From NCBI GenBank assembly GCA_020846715.1, contig JADLDK010000016.1:1-64000 (forward strand): 64,000 nucleotides of DNA. The letters are read 5' to 3'. The notes beneath the pieces are model-generated. The model was not told the origin of the DNA. It did no database searches and saw only the letters and a list, made by a program, of their open reading frames with translations. The translations under genes and the position numbers were made by a program. The stretch comes from Armatimonadota bacterium. Lineage in GTDB: Bacteria > Armatimonadota > UBA5829 > DSUL01. Shown here piece by piece: positions 47,498 through 55,733 of this stretch. How positions within the stretch are numbered: the stretch's first letter is position 1; each line of letters opens with the position of its first letter.

Positions 47498-47740
47498 GTG
47501 GCTTATGTCATCACAGAACCCTGTATCGGGGTGAAGGACAGGTCCTGCGTTGAGGCTTGTCCTGTAGACTGCATCCATGGAACCGACGACGATCCGCAAC
47601 TCTACATCGATCCAGAAGTCTGTATCGACTGCGGCGCCTGCGAACCCGTTTGCCCGGTAAACGCTATTTATCCGGACTACAACGTGCCAGACGACCAGCA
47701 GAAGTACATCCAGATCAATGCGGAGTACTATCAGAAGTAG
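47498..47740 (+). CDS. fdxA: Ferredoxin, 7Fe or 8Fe type
   Basis: Cytoplasmic electron carrier of 80 residues. Cys pattern C9-x7-C17-x3-C21-P-x2-C25 and C42-x2-C45-x2-C48-x3-C52-P. The first cluster spacing (CIGVKDRSCVEACPVDCI) is that of bacterial 7Fe ferredoxins with one [3Fe-4S] and one [4Fe-4S] cluster, and the second is a standard [4Fe-4S]. GTG start with GAGGAGG ten bases upstream. No partner enzyme is adjacent. Confidence 0.93.
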   Translation: MAYVITEPCIGVKDRSCVEACPVDCIHGTDDDPQLYIDPEVCIDCGACEPVCPVNAIYPDYNVPDDQQKYIQINAEYYQK

Positions 47741-47871
47741 CTGCGCTCAACACTGAGAGCGCCAGCAAGCTACCACAAACAGCGAAAGGCCTGCCGAGAT
47801 TTCCAAAAAACTTGCGCCGGCACTACCGCTGAAAGCCAATATCTGAGAAGCAACAGCCTCTCACTCTGACG

Positions 47872-47918
47872 AGCCTCCTCGATCAGCCACTCTGATTCGG
47901 GGAGGTTTCTGTTTTTTT
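47872..47918 (+). terminator. Terminator upstream of tRNA-Ser
   Basis: CCTCC (47874-47878) pairs with GGAGG (47901-47905), with an inner CGATCAG/CTGATTCG stem containing one bulge, then TTTCTGTTTTTTT to 47918. It ends ferredoxin transcription about 130 bases after its stop. The rest of the gap up to the tRNA holds no supported gene. Confidence 0.8.
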
Positions 47919-48057
47919 GCCCCACAGCAACCTCCAAGGCAACTTTTTACACGGCGAGCGCGCCATTCCCCTGTGAGCTTTTGGCCTGATACACTGCTTC
48001 GGCTGCATCCGGCGCGATTGACGCTTTGATGGGCAGATGTTACAATTTCGCATTCAC

Positions 48058-48151
48058 GGAGCGATGTCCGAGTTGGTCGAAGGAGCACGACTGGAAATCG
48101 TGTAGCGGGGTTAAAACTCGCTCGTGGGTTCGAATCCCACTCGCTCCGCCA
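48058..48151 (+). tRNA. tRNA-Ser (anticodon GGA)
   Basis: All arms of a type II tRNA are present. The acceptor stem GGAGCGA (48058-48064) pairs with TCGCTCC (48141-48147), followed by discriminator G and encoded CCA (48149-48151). The anticodon stem CACGA/TCGTG encloses CTGGAAA, with anticodon GGA at 48093-48095 reading UCC/UCU. A long variable arm (6 bp) identifies serine, and the T-arm GTGGG-TTCGAAT-CCCAC is canonical. Confidence 0.97.
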
Positions 48152-48267
48152 CTTTGTCCGGAGCGTATCTTCAGTTTCCAGCGGGTCCGGGGGAGAGTCC
48201 GTTCGGGAGGGCGCGGACAAGACAAATCAGCAGCGCGTTCAGGCGCAGCAACACAACAGCAGATACA

Positions 48268-49830
48268 GTGACAAAGACAACAGCGTTATTGCTAGCTCTT
48301 CCTCGACGCCTGTTCATCGGGCATCATTCGCATTCGTGGCGCAGCGTCGTCGTTCGCTTCTTCGTGGCGGCGGTCTTCGTTCTCGTCTGCACCTGTCTGG
48401 ATATCAGCCTGAAGATTCAATCCGCAAACTCTTCTCAGGGAGTGGCGGGGCTGGCTTCGGCGCGCCATCTGACACACAGCGCGCGGCTCCTTGTGATCTC
48501 CCCGCATCCGGACGACGAATCGCTGGGGTGCGCAGGCCTCATCCGAAGCACGGTTCGCGCGGGTGGCAAGGTGCGGGTGGTTTTTCTTACCAATGGGGAC
48601 GGATTCCGGGTAGCCGCTGAGCGCGAGACACGTGAGCTGCGGGTAACGCCCTCAGAGTTCGTGCAGTTCGGCAACTACCGCCGCCGCGAAACTGTGAAAG
48701 CCGACTCTCATCTGGGTCTCAAAGAGCAGGACCTGACCTTCCTTGGGTATCCAGACCGGGGGCTGGTCCCGATGTGGACGGACTACTGGAACACTCCGTT
48801 CACGTCCCGCTACACCCGCGCCAGTTCTGTGCCTTACGAGAAGGCCTACCTTCCAAACGCCCCCTATACAGGCAAAAGCGTCCTTCAGTCGCTGGTAGCG
48901 ATTATCAGCGACTACCGGCCGACCAACATCGTTGTGACCCATCCGCTGGATGACCATCCGGACCACTACGCCGCCTTTGCGTTCGCGACCGCAGCCCTCG
49001 AAGAAATTCGCGAGCGCGATCCGGCCTATGTCGCCCGCCTGGATCTGCGCACGTATCTGGTGCACAGAGGACAGTGGCCTAGCCCGCGCAAAGGCGCCGC
49101 TGAGCGCTGCATGGCGCCTCCCGCGTCCTTCGCTGATCACGATCTGACGAAGTGGGAGATATTGACGCTTTCACCCGCGGACATCGCCGCCAAAGACGCC
49201 GCCATCAACTCCTACAAATCGCAGACCGCGATTATGGGGTCTTTTCTGCGCAGCTTCGGACGGAGAAACGAGCTTTTCGGCGCTATAAGCGAGCCTGCAA
49301 TTCCCGTAGTCCGCACTGGAGCAATCCGTATTGACGGCGATCTCAACGACTGGAAAACGATAAAACCGCAGATTGAAGACCCGACATCCGACAATCTCAG
49401 TCGCGCTCTGCGGGAAGGGGCTGACTTGAAGGCGCTCTGGTTGGCGCAGGACTCTGAAAATCTCTACCTGCGAGTGGATACCGCCAGGAAGATGCCAACC
49501 GGCCTGCGTCTGCGCGTGTTGGTGAGAGCCATAGACGGCAGCAAATCCGAAGCCCTTCCCATCGTGCTCACCGCGCCGCGATCGTTGACTCCGGCAGGAT
49601 CACAGTTTGTCTGCAAGGCAAACACACTGGAAGCGCGTATCCCGCTGTCAAAGCTGAGCATGCTGAACCAGCGGCCGCCGGGGATGACCAGAGTGTGGGT
49701 CGGCGCAAGCACTTACTATCTGGGGTTCAACATAGACAAAACCGGGTGGCGTCCGATGTCGCTGTCAGCCCGGACTCGAAGCGCTGCGCGTACGCGCGCA
49801 CTCAGACTCTCAGGGCAGGGTGCCGGCTAG
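48268..49830 (+). CDS. Membrane-anchored PIG-L deacetylase with C-terminal DOMON/CBM9-like domain
   Basis: PIG-L/LmbE family zinc deacetylase, about 520 residues from the GTG at 48268. The frame runs upstream into the tRNA gene, so the start must lie after 48151. A hydrophobic segment (VVVRFFVAAVFVLVCTCLD) anchors it. The deacetylase domain shows RLLVISPHPDDESLGCAGL (metal and catalytic Asp motif HPDDE) and VVTHPLDDHPDHYAAF (HPDH). Family members deacetylate N-acetylglucosamine-type sugars. The final 170 residues (IRIDGDLNDWKTIKP, LKALWLAQDSENLYLRVDT) resemble CBM9/DOMON sugar-binding domains. It probably modifies envelope glycans outside the cytoplasm. Confidence 0.85.
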   Translation: MTKTTALLLALPRRLFIGHHSHSWRSVVVRFFVAAVFVLVCTCLDISLKIQSANSSQGVAGLASARHLTHSARLLVISPHPDDESLGCAGLIRSTVRAGGKVRVVFLTNGDGFRVAAERETRELRVTPSEFVQFGNYRRRETVKADSHLGLKEQDLTFLGYPDRGLVPMWTDYWNTPFTSRYTRASSVPYEKAYLPNAPYTGKSVLQSLVAIISDYRPTNIVVTHPLDDHPDHYAAFAFATAALEEIRERDPAYVARLDLRTYLVHRGQWPSPRKGAAERCMAPPASFADHDLTKWEILTLSPADIAAKDAAINSYKSQTAIMGSFLRSFGRRNELFGAISEPAIPVVRTGAIRIDGDLNDWKTIKPQIEDPTSDNLSRALREGADLKALWLAQDSENLYLRVDTARKMPTGLRLRVLVRAIDGSKSEALPIVLTAPRSLTPAGSQFVCKANTLEARIPLSKLSMLNQRPPGMTRVWVGASTYYLGFNIDKTGWRPMSLSARTRSAARTRALRLSGQGAG

Positions 49831-50265
49831 GAGCCGGAAGACCCACACGCCCAGAAGCAACACAAGAGCCGCGCCAGCGCCTGTCCACTTCCACATAAGC
49901 GAAATATCGCCCAGCCCTCTCCTGCGACGCCACCAACCGACGCTGTAATACAGAGCGGCGCCTGCCAGATAGACAATCAGCAGCGGGTGATAACGCCAGG
50001 ATTGGCGCACATGTCCGTGCAGCAGCGCATGAAGCGAGCGTGTCATGCCGCAGGTTGCGCAGTCAACGCCGAAGGTCCGGCGCATAAAGCAGGTGGCAGG
50101 GATTTTCTCTACCGGCAGCACCCACACGAGGACTATCGCCGTGACAACCGCTGCGAGAAGAATTCGGCCCGACAGCGCGCTGCTCTTCGCGCCAGGAGGC
50201 AGAAGAGGACGTGGCGGGTGTATTTGCCCTTTCCGGGAAGACTGCTCTGTTGAGAAGATGCTCAC
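49810..50265 (-). CDS. DUF2752 membrane protein
   Basis: Small membrane protein of 151 residues. The DUF2752 signature CFMRRTFGVDCATCGMTRSLHALLHGHVRQSWRYHPLL is visible, with Cys in the C-x2-C-G-M-T-R motif and the conserved NPL-like HPLL. Three hydrophobic helices are seen (about 35-53, 95-112, 128-146). Function unknown. GTG start, 125 bases downstream of the DUF6115 gene and on the same strand as the flagellar operon, whose last gene it may be. It overlaps the converging PIG-L gene by 21 bases. Confidence 0.82.
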   Translation of the reverse strand: MSIFSTEQSSRKGQIHPPRPLLPPGAKSSALSGRILLAAVVTAIVLVWVLPVEKIPATCFMRRTFGVDCATCGMTRSLHALLHGHVRQSWRYHPLLIVYLAGAALYYSVGWWRRRRGLGDISLMWKWTGAGAALVLLLGVWVFRLLAGTLP

Positions 50266-50390
50266 ACCGCAGTCATGTTACTACAGACAGGCCGGTGGCA
50301 GAAAGCGCGTCTCAGCTTTTTCGCGCGTTTGCGCGGAGGGCGACTGAGCGCACGGCGTGGACGCGCAAAAGGCGCTGGACAGGTGCGAGC

Positions 50391-51047
50391 TCAGGCGGCG
50401 TTGCCCGCGCCGGACTGCATCTCCCGAAGGCTGAGGAACAGCTTTACTTCGGCTGGCGCGCGCGCTTCACGCTCGGCAATCTCCGCCCACGAAAGCCCCT
50501 GATCGGCCAGCTCATAAATGCGCTCAACGGACCCCTGCGCGGAGGAGGCGGCAGGCTCAGGCTCAACGCCGGGCACAGCGGCGTCTCCAGCCAGGCTCGG
50601 CGCAAAAGATGAACCTGCGGCCACTTCTTCCTGCGGAAGCTCAAACTCCGGAATCGGCTGTGCCTTCGCCAGCTCCGCCACGGAGGGGCTTGTCTCTTCA
50701 CCGCGAGTGTCTATATTCAGAGGTTCAAAAGGCTTGAACGGCACTTCCACAGCGGTGTTGGGCAAAGGTGACGTGGTAGATGACGACGGCGGTTTTGCAA
50801 GAGACTCTGCAGCGGCTTGAGCCTTTCGAATCGCTTCCTCCACCTGCGCCGTGCACTCATCCGCCGCCGAGCGCAGGTCCGCGACCAGAGCGTCGCACGT
50901 CTCTCTGAGGGCCTCCATGTCAGCGGGAGTGAGTGACTCGGTCTCCCGCGCAGCGCGCGCGCTGTTCATCGCCCACTGCGCCACTTTCCAGAACACCGCG
51001 ACAAAGGCGGCCAGAATTGCGAAAACTAAGAGTGTGTAGATATCCAT
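50391..51047 (-). CDS. DUF6115/SwrB-like membrane protein of the flagellar operon
   Basis: Single-pass membrane protein of 218 residues. An N-terminal helix (about 5-25) is followed by a probable coiled coil (ETESLTPADMEALRETCDALVADLRSA, about 36-85). A disordered Pro/Glu-rich linker leads to a C-terminal helix-turn-helix-like motif (VERIYELADQGLSWAEIAEREARAPAEVKLFLSLREM, about 174-210). The same order follows the flagellar sigma gene in Bacillus, where SwrB occupies this place and helps activate the flagellar export gate. Here it lies two genes after the sigma factor. Assignment rests on topology, motif and position. Confidence 0.75.
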   Translation of the reverse strand: MDIYTLLVFAILAAFVAVFWKVAQWAMNSARAARETESLTPADMEALRETCDALVADLRSAADECTAQVEEAIRKAQAAAESLAKPPSSSTTSPLPNTAVEVPFKPFEPLNIDTRGEETSPSVAELAKAQPIPEFELPQEEVAAGSSFAPSLAGDAAVPGVEPEPAASSAQGSVERIYELADQGLSWAEIAEREARAPAEVKLFLSLREMQSGAGNAA

Positions 51048-51077
51048 AGGCTTTCAGATGAGTCTGGCGGAAGCGCT

Positions 51078-51266
51078 TCACGCGACTTCGTCAATGAGAT
51101 GATCAGAGCTTTCTCGCTCGTCGCGGCGCTCCTCTGGGTCTTCCTCGACATGACCGCGTCCGGAGCTCCCGTGCCGCTCCCGCGCGTCGCGCTCCATCGA
51201 CTTACCGCTGTCAGCAACTCCCGTCAAACGCGTCAGTTGCGCTGAATCTGTAGGACGAATAAGCAT
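51078..51266 (-). CDS. Small conserved-type protein of the flagellar operon
   Basis: A 62-residue, highly charged soluble product from ATG 51266, with GGAGG six bases before it. It begins MLIRPTDSAQLTRLTGVAD and ends in an Arg/Glu/Asp-rich tail. Short proteins starting with an IRPxD motif and with a charged tail occur after the flagellar sigma gene in several Firmicutes, as I recall them. The start of the frame further upstream (51299) would overlap nothing but has a worse ribosome binding site. Function unknown; the strong ribosome binding site and position support a real gene. Confidence 0.6.
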   Translation of the reverse strand: MLIRPTDSAQLTRLTGVADSGKSMERDARERHGSSGRGHVEEDPEERRDERESSDHLIDEVA

Positions 51267-51335
51267 GGGTCGCCTCCGTCTCCGGCGCTGCGCTGCCACT
51301 TCGCAAGCGCCCGCCCAGCCTGGCGATTCGGCCGC

Positions 51336-52118
51336 TTACGCCGCCATGAACATCACATCCAGCCACCGGGAGAGCTTTGCCTGCAGCTTCAGGATGGCTT
51401 TGGTGTGAATCTGGCACGCTCTGGACTCGGAAAAACCGAGAACCTGCCCAATCTCTTTGAGGGTCATATCCTCGAAATAATACAGGGCGATGACCGTGCG
51501 TTCGTTGTCCACCAGGCTGTCAATAGCTTCCGCCAACATCCGCTTCACCTGCGAGTTTTGCGCGTGCGTTGCCGGATCGTATGCCATGTTATCGGCGATA
51601 TTTGAGGAAGAATTTAGATCGCCGATGTCAGAAATTACGGCGTCCAGGCTTTCGATGGCGGAGGCGTTCATAACTGTGAGAAGCTCTTCCAGCTCCTCCT
51701 GCGAAATGCCGAGCGCATCGCGCAACTCCTCGTCTGTCGCGCTGCGTCCCTCAGACATCTCGATTCTGCGCATCGCCTGCCGCAGTTTGTTCTCACTGTT
51801 GCGCACAGCGCGGGGCAGCCAGTCTGTGCTGCGCACCGCATCCAGAATCGCTCCGCGAATGCGCACCAGCGCGTACGCCTCAAACGGACGCCCCATCTCG
51901 AGATCAAAGCGCTCGACAGCGTCAATGAGTCCCACAATAGCATGGCCATAGAGGTCATCCTGAGAAAAGACCGGGCCGGTGGGAATGTGTACGCGGCCGG
52001 CTCCAACTTTGGCCAGGTACATGTAGTGTTCAATAAGGCGCGTGCGCGCGTCAGCGTCTCCGTGCTCTTTGAAGCGCTTCCACAGATATGCGGTTTCAGA
52101 GTGTTCAGAAGAGATCAA
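51336..52118 (-). CDS. fliA: Flagellar/WhiG-type RNA polymerase sigma factor
   Basis: Alternative sigma factor of 260 residues, FliA/SigD/WhiG class. Regions seen: region 2 (RLIEHYMYLAKVGAGRVHIPTG, DDLYGHAIVGLIDAVERFDLEMGRPFEAYALVRIRGAILDAVR), region 3 (SENKLRQAMRRIEMSEGR), region 4 (IDSLVDNERTVIALYYFEDMTLKEIGQVLGFSESRACQIHTKAILKL). It should direct late flagellar and chemotaxis genes. TTG start, four bases after the stop of the 73-aa gene. The anti-sigma factor FlgM is not in this window. Confidence 0.93.
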   Translation of the reverse strand: MISSEHSETAYLWKRFKEHGDADARTRLIEHYMYLAKVGAGRVHIPTGPVFSQDDLYGHAIVGLIDAVERFDLEMGRPFEAYALVRIRGAILDAVRSTDWLPRAVRNSENKLRQAMRRIEMSEGRSATDEELRDALGISQEELEELLTVMNASAIESLDAVISDIGDLNSSSNIADNMAYDPATHAQNSQVKRMLAEAIDSLVDNERTVIALYYFEDMTLKEIGQVLGFSESRACQIHTKAILKLQAKLSRWLDVMFMAA

Positions 52119-52122
52119 TTAG

Positions 52123-52344
52123 CTATTTGTCTTCCTGCGCGCCCTGACCAAACGTTCCAGAGCGCTCCAGTCCGTCCACGACACCCGCCAGCAAATTGCC
52201 GATAAGCCGCACGACTACACCCGCGCCGATGGATTTCAGCGCACACGTCAGCAGGTCCTGACCGCCCGTCACGCAGATGAACATGGTGACCAGAAAAGCC
52301 ACCAGCCCGAGCATATTGCTGACCCACTGATAGAGCGAAACCAC
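52123..52344 (-). CDS. 73-residue membrane protein between flhF and the sigma gene
   Basis: Small membrane protein of 73 residues, not recognised. One or two helices are visible (LYQWVSNMLGLVAFLVTMFICVTGG and IGAGVVVRLIGNLLAGVVDGLE). It has a short polar tail. GTG start three bases after the flhF stop, and its own stop is four bases before the sigma start, so it is embedded in the operon. In many bacteria this position holds flhG. Function unknown; its conserved spacing and composition argue that it is translated. Confidence 0.7.
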   Translation of the reverse strand: MVSLYQWVSNMLGLVAFLVTMFICVTGGQDLLTCALKSIGAGVVVRLIGNLLAGVVDGLERSGTFGQGAQEDK

Positions 52345-52347
52345 TGT

Positions 52348-53475
52348 TTATCCGCCAGAGCCTTCCAGACTCTGAAGCACCAGCAACGCCATCTCCACAG
52401 CCTGAGCGCAACGGATGCCTCCAGGAATGCTCTGCCCCGTCGTCAGGTGGCTGATGGCGGTGCGGCTGCTCTGCCCAATGGCCGCTACCGGGCCTGCCGT
52501 AGAGGCTTCATCCAGCTTGCTGACAATCAGTCGGTAAGGATCTATCCGTTCAAACGCCCGGAGCATCTGTGCGCGCACATCCGGGGCCAGGTTCGCCGGC
52601 ACGACAACCACAGGCCGCACCCTGTCGTCGCTGAGGAGAGATTTGAGAGAAGAGATAAAGTCTTGGTCGCGCGCGCTCCCGCCTGCTGTATCAATAAAAA
52701 TGACATCGTACTCCGTGAAGCTGTCCAGAGCCGCACTCAGGCCCTGCGGGGAGACAGCCTCGCAAAACGGGACATCCAGCGCGCTCACAAGAGTCTTGAG
52801 CATGGCAGACGCTCCAAGGCGCTGGGTATCGCATCCGATGACAGCTACCCTCCTGCCCTGGCGGAATTTGTATTCAGCCGCCAGCCTCGCAAGCGCCGTC
52901 GTTTTGCCTGAGCCCGTTGAGCCAACCAGAGCAAAGACGCCAGGTCCTTGCTCCGGAAGAGTAAAGTCAGCGCAGGTGAAAAGGCAACTCCACTGCTGCG
53001 CCAGCTCTTCCAGCGGCTTTCCGGAGCGCGCGGAGCGTACAATCTGCGCCGCCAGAGCAGGCTCTACACCAGCGTCACGCAACCGGCGCTCTGCGGTTGA
53101 CTCCGGCCGCACGTGGGCCGCCAACACACCTTCCCCCACCAGAGACTCAAGCGCAGTGCGCAACGCAGCCACTTCACCCGCCACATTGCCGGGACCAGAA
53201 GCATGCGAATCGCCAGCGCTGTCTGCGGAGGCGAGCGCTGGGCTTACAGGCTGTGGGGTGCGCAGCGCGCTCACAAGCGCCGCATCTGTCTCATCCACCG
53301 CCGCAACCAGCTCAACCAGAGTCTGCGACAGCGCCCGGCCGTTTGCGCCCGCTCGCATAGCGGGCGACTCGGCGTACTCCCGCGTGTTCAAGATCACCGC
53401 GTCCTCGCCAAGTTCGCGCCGCGCCAGCTCCATGGCTTCCTTGAGCGTTCTTGCTTCAAATTTCTTGATTTTCAT
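52348..53475 (-). CDS. flhF: Flagellar biosynthesis GTPase FlhF
   Basis: SRP-type GTPase controlling flagellar placement and number, 375 residues. Basic N-terminal B domain (MKIKKFEARTLKEAMELARRELGEDAVIL), a helical N domain and the G domain with P-loop GSTGSGKTTALARLAA, DTQRLGASAMLKTL, DTAGGSARD (DTAGRS in most relatives) and SKLDEAS. The C-terminal helix is present. Residue changes at the G3 motif (Gly for Arg) are unusual. ATG start. A ParA-like FlhG partner is not found in this operon. Confidence 0.92.
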   Translation of the reverse strand: MKIKKFEARTLKEAMELARRELGEDAVILNTREYAESPAMRAGANGRALSQTLVELVAAVDETDAALVSALRTPQPVSPALASADSAGDSHASGPGNVAGEVAALRTALESLVGEGVLAAHVRPESTAERRLRDAGVEPALAAQIVRSARSGKPLEELAQQWSCLFTCADFTLPEQGPGVFALVGSTGSGKTTALARLAAEYKFRQGRRVAVIGCDTQRLGASAMLKTLVSALDVPFCEAVSPQGLSAALDSFTEYDVIFIDTAGGSARDQDFISSLKSLLSDDRVRPVVVVPANLAPDVRAQMLRAFERIDPYRLIVSKLDEASTAGPVAAIGQSSRTAISHLTTGQSIPGGIRCAQAVEMALLVLQSLEGSGG

Positions 53476-53512
53476 CTTCTTACTGAATCCGCAATACCGT
53501 GTTATACGTTAC

Positions 53513-55612
53513 CTAGACAGGTGCGACTGGCTCGGCAGACGCCACCTCTTCGACCATCACCATCCCCGTTGACTCCACATTGACTCCGGTTGGAATCTCG
53601 TTGTAGCTCAACACGGGAAGCTGCGGGAAATTGCGCTCTACCAGCCGGCGAAAATGCATCCGGACAGGCGCCGAAACCAGCGCAAGCGGCGAATGTCCGT
53701 TCATTGCGATGCGCTCCATTTGATCTCTGACGGAGAGCAGAATCTTCTGCAGCAGCTCCGGATCAATAATGCAGCGCACGCCGTTCTCCGTCTGGCGCAG
53801 CGACTCCGAGAGGTGGTGCTCGATGCGCGGGTCCACCGTGAACACATGCAGCCTTCCGTCGGGCTCCGTATGCTGCCTGGTGATCTGTCTCCCCAGCCGC
53901 TCGCGCACCTTTTCCACCAGAATGTCCACGTCCTTGGTCAAGGGCGCATGGTCTGCCAGCGCCTCCAGAATACTTGAGACATCCCGAACATCAACGCGCT
54001 CATCCAGCAGGCGGCATAACACGCGCTGAACCTCACCAACCGACATAATCTTCGGCACCAGTTCATCTACCACGATAGGCGCTTTCTCTTTCACGGAGTC
54101 GATGATAGCCTGGACGTCCTGGCGGGTTACAATCTCACTTGCGTGCGAGCGGACAAACTCAGAAAGATGAGTTATCAACACTGTGACAGCGTCCACCACG
54201 CTGCATCCCAGTGACTCGGCAATGCTGCGGTCCTGCTCGGCAATCCAGACGGCCGGAAGCCCAAAGGCGGGTTCAGTTGTGCGCAGGCCCGGGATGTCAA
54301 TGGATCCGCCGCTTGGGTTCATCGCAAGCAACTGGCCAGGGTAGCTCTCTCCACGCGCCACTTCCACGCCCTTGAGCTTGACGGCGTACTCTGTTGGCTT
54401 GAGTTGCAGATTGTCACGCACCCGAATGGGTGGCGTCACAAATCCGGATTCCGTAGCCATCTGACGGCGCAGCGCTGTGACGCGGTCCAGCAGGTCTCCG
54501 CCCTGTTTTCTGTCCGCCAGAACAATAAGCCCGTAGCCAATCTCAAGCTCCAGCGGGTCAACTCCCACCAGCTCAGCCAGATTCTCCGGCGGTTTTGGCG
54601 CATCCGGCTGCTCCTGCGCGGCGGGTCTGGCTGAGGCCGCTGCCTGCTGTCTGGAAAGTGTCATCGCGAGAAGTCCCGCCATCGTTCCGACAAAGAGAAA
54701 CGGAGCCTTGGGAATGCCCGGGACGAGCCCGAGCATTAGAAAGACGCCGGCCGCAGTCCCGATGGCTTTGGGCTGTGCGAGCATCTGCGTGCTGAGGTTA
54801 GCGCCGAGGTTGGTCTCCCCGTTAGCCCGGGTGACAACCAGACCGGTCGCAGTGGAAATGAGAAGCGCCGGAATCTGCGCAACCAGCCCCTCTCCAATAG
54901 TCAGCAGAGTGTAAGTCTGCAGCGCTGTCTGCAGGTCCATATGGTGCTGGACTATGCCCACCGTGAACCCGCCGAGAATGTTGACGACGATGATGATTAC
55001 CGCCGCGATAGCGTCCCCGCGCACGAACTTGCTCGCGCCGTCCATCGCTCCGTAAAAATCTGACTCCTCAGCAATCTTCTTGCGGCGCTCGCGGGCTTCA
55101 TCTTCGTTAATCAGCCCCGCGTTGAGGTCTGCGTCAATGGCCATCTGCTTACCAGGCATCGCGTCCAGAGTGAAGCGCGCCGCAACCTCCGCCACGCGCC
55201 CCGCGCCATTTGTGATAACCACAAACTGGATCATCACCAGAATGATGAAGACAACCAGCCCGACGATATAGTTGCCACCCACAACCACAGAACCAAAAGC
55301 GCTGATGATCGCGCCTGCCTCCGCGTGCAGCAGAATCAGACGGGTTGCGGAGATGTTGAGCGCCAGCCGAAAGAGCGTTACGATGAGCAGCATCGAGGGA
55401 AAGCTGCTGAAATCCAGAGGGCGCGCGCTGTAGATAACCACCAGCATGATGGTCAGAGCCAGCGTTATGTTGAACCCGAGCAGAATGTCCAGCAGCCACG
55501 ACGGCAGCGGAACGACCATCATCCCGACGATGAGCACCGCGCCCAGAGCGCTGACCAGGTCCGGGCTTACCAGCTTTCGCTGCGGGTTGGGTTGTGCTAT
55601 TGCTACAGCCAA
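53513..55612 (-). CDS. flhA: Flagellar export gate protein FlhA
   Basis: Central, proton-coupled subunit of the flagellar type III secretion gate, 699 residues. Eight N-terminal membrane helices (about 15-325) include the FHIPEP region segments LDILLGFNITLAL, IYSARPLDFSSFPSMLLIVTLFRLALNISATRLIL and NILGGFTVGIVQ. The cytoplasmic ring domain (about 355-690) contains PTEYAVKLKGVEVARGESYPG and CIIDPELLQKIL. TTG start. It lies 121 bases after flhB, the longest gap inside the operon, which may hide an internal promoter or simply a spacer. Confidence 0.96.
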   Translation of the reverse strand: MAVAIAQPNPQRKLVSPDLVSALGAVLIVGMMVVPLPSWLLDILLGFNITLALTIMLVVIYSARPLDFSSFPSMLLIVTLFRLALNISATRLILLHAEAGAIISAFGSVVVGGNYIVGLVVFIILVMIQFVVITNGAGRVAEVAARFTLDAMPGKQMAIDADLNAGLINEDEARERRKKIAEESDFYGAMDGASKFVRGDAIAAVIIIVVNILGGFTVGIVQHHMDLQTALQTYTLLTIGEGLVAQIPALLISTATGLVVTRANGETNLGANLSTQMLAQPKAIGTAAGVFLMLGLVPGIPKAPFLFVGTMAGLLAMTLSRQQAAASARPAAQEQPDAPKPPENLAELVGVDPLELEIGYGLIVLADRKQGGDLLDRVTALRRQMATESGFVTPPIRVRDNLQLKPTEYAVKLKGVEVARGESYPGQLLAMNPSGGSIDIPGLRTTEPAFGLPAVWIAEQDRSIAESLGCSVVDAVTVLITHLSEFVRSHASEIVTRQDVQAIIDSVKEKAPIVVDELVPKIMSVGEVQRVLCRLLDERVDVRDVSSILEALADHAPLTKDVDILVEKVRERLGRQITRQHTEPDGRLHVFTVDPRIEHHLSESLRQTENGVRCIIDPELLQKILLSVRDQMERIAMNGHSPLALVSAPVRMHFRRLVERNFPQLPVLSYNEIPTGVNVESTGMVMVEEVASAEPVAPV

Positions 55613-55733
55613 AGGTGTGACTCAGTCCTTTTCAGTACGTGCGCAGCGACCGCGCCGCGTCCACTGACAGCGTCCTTATTAGACCTGACAGGAAGGTACG
55701 GAGACAGCCGCGCGTCGCTTTGAATCTGCCTGC

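Noticed and set aside
48124-48267. N-terminal extension of the PIG-L protein reading through the tRNA-Ser gene.
   Set aside because: It would translate the 3' part of a tRNA gene; composition is poor and a GTG at 48268 followed by a membrane segment is a better start.
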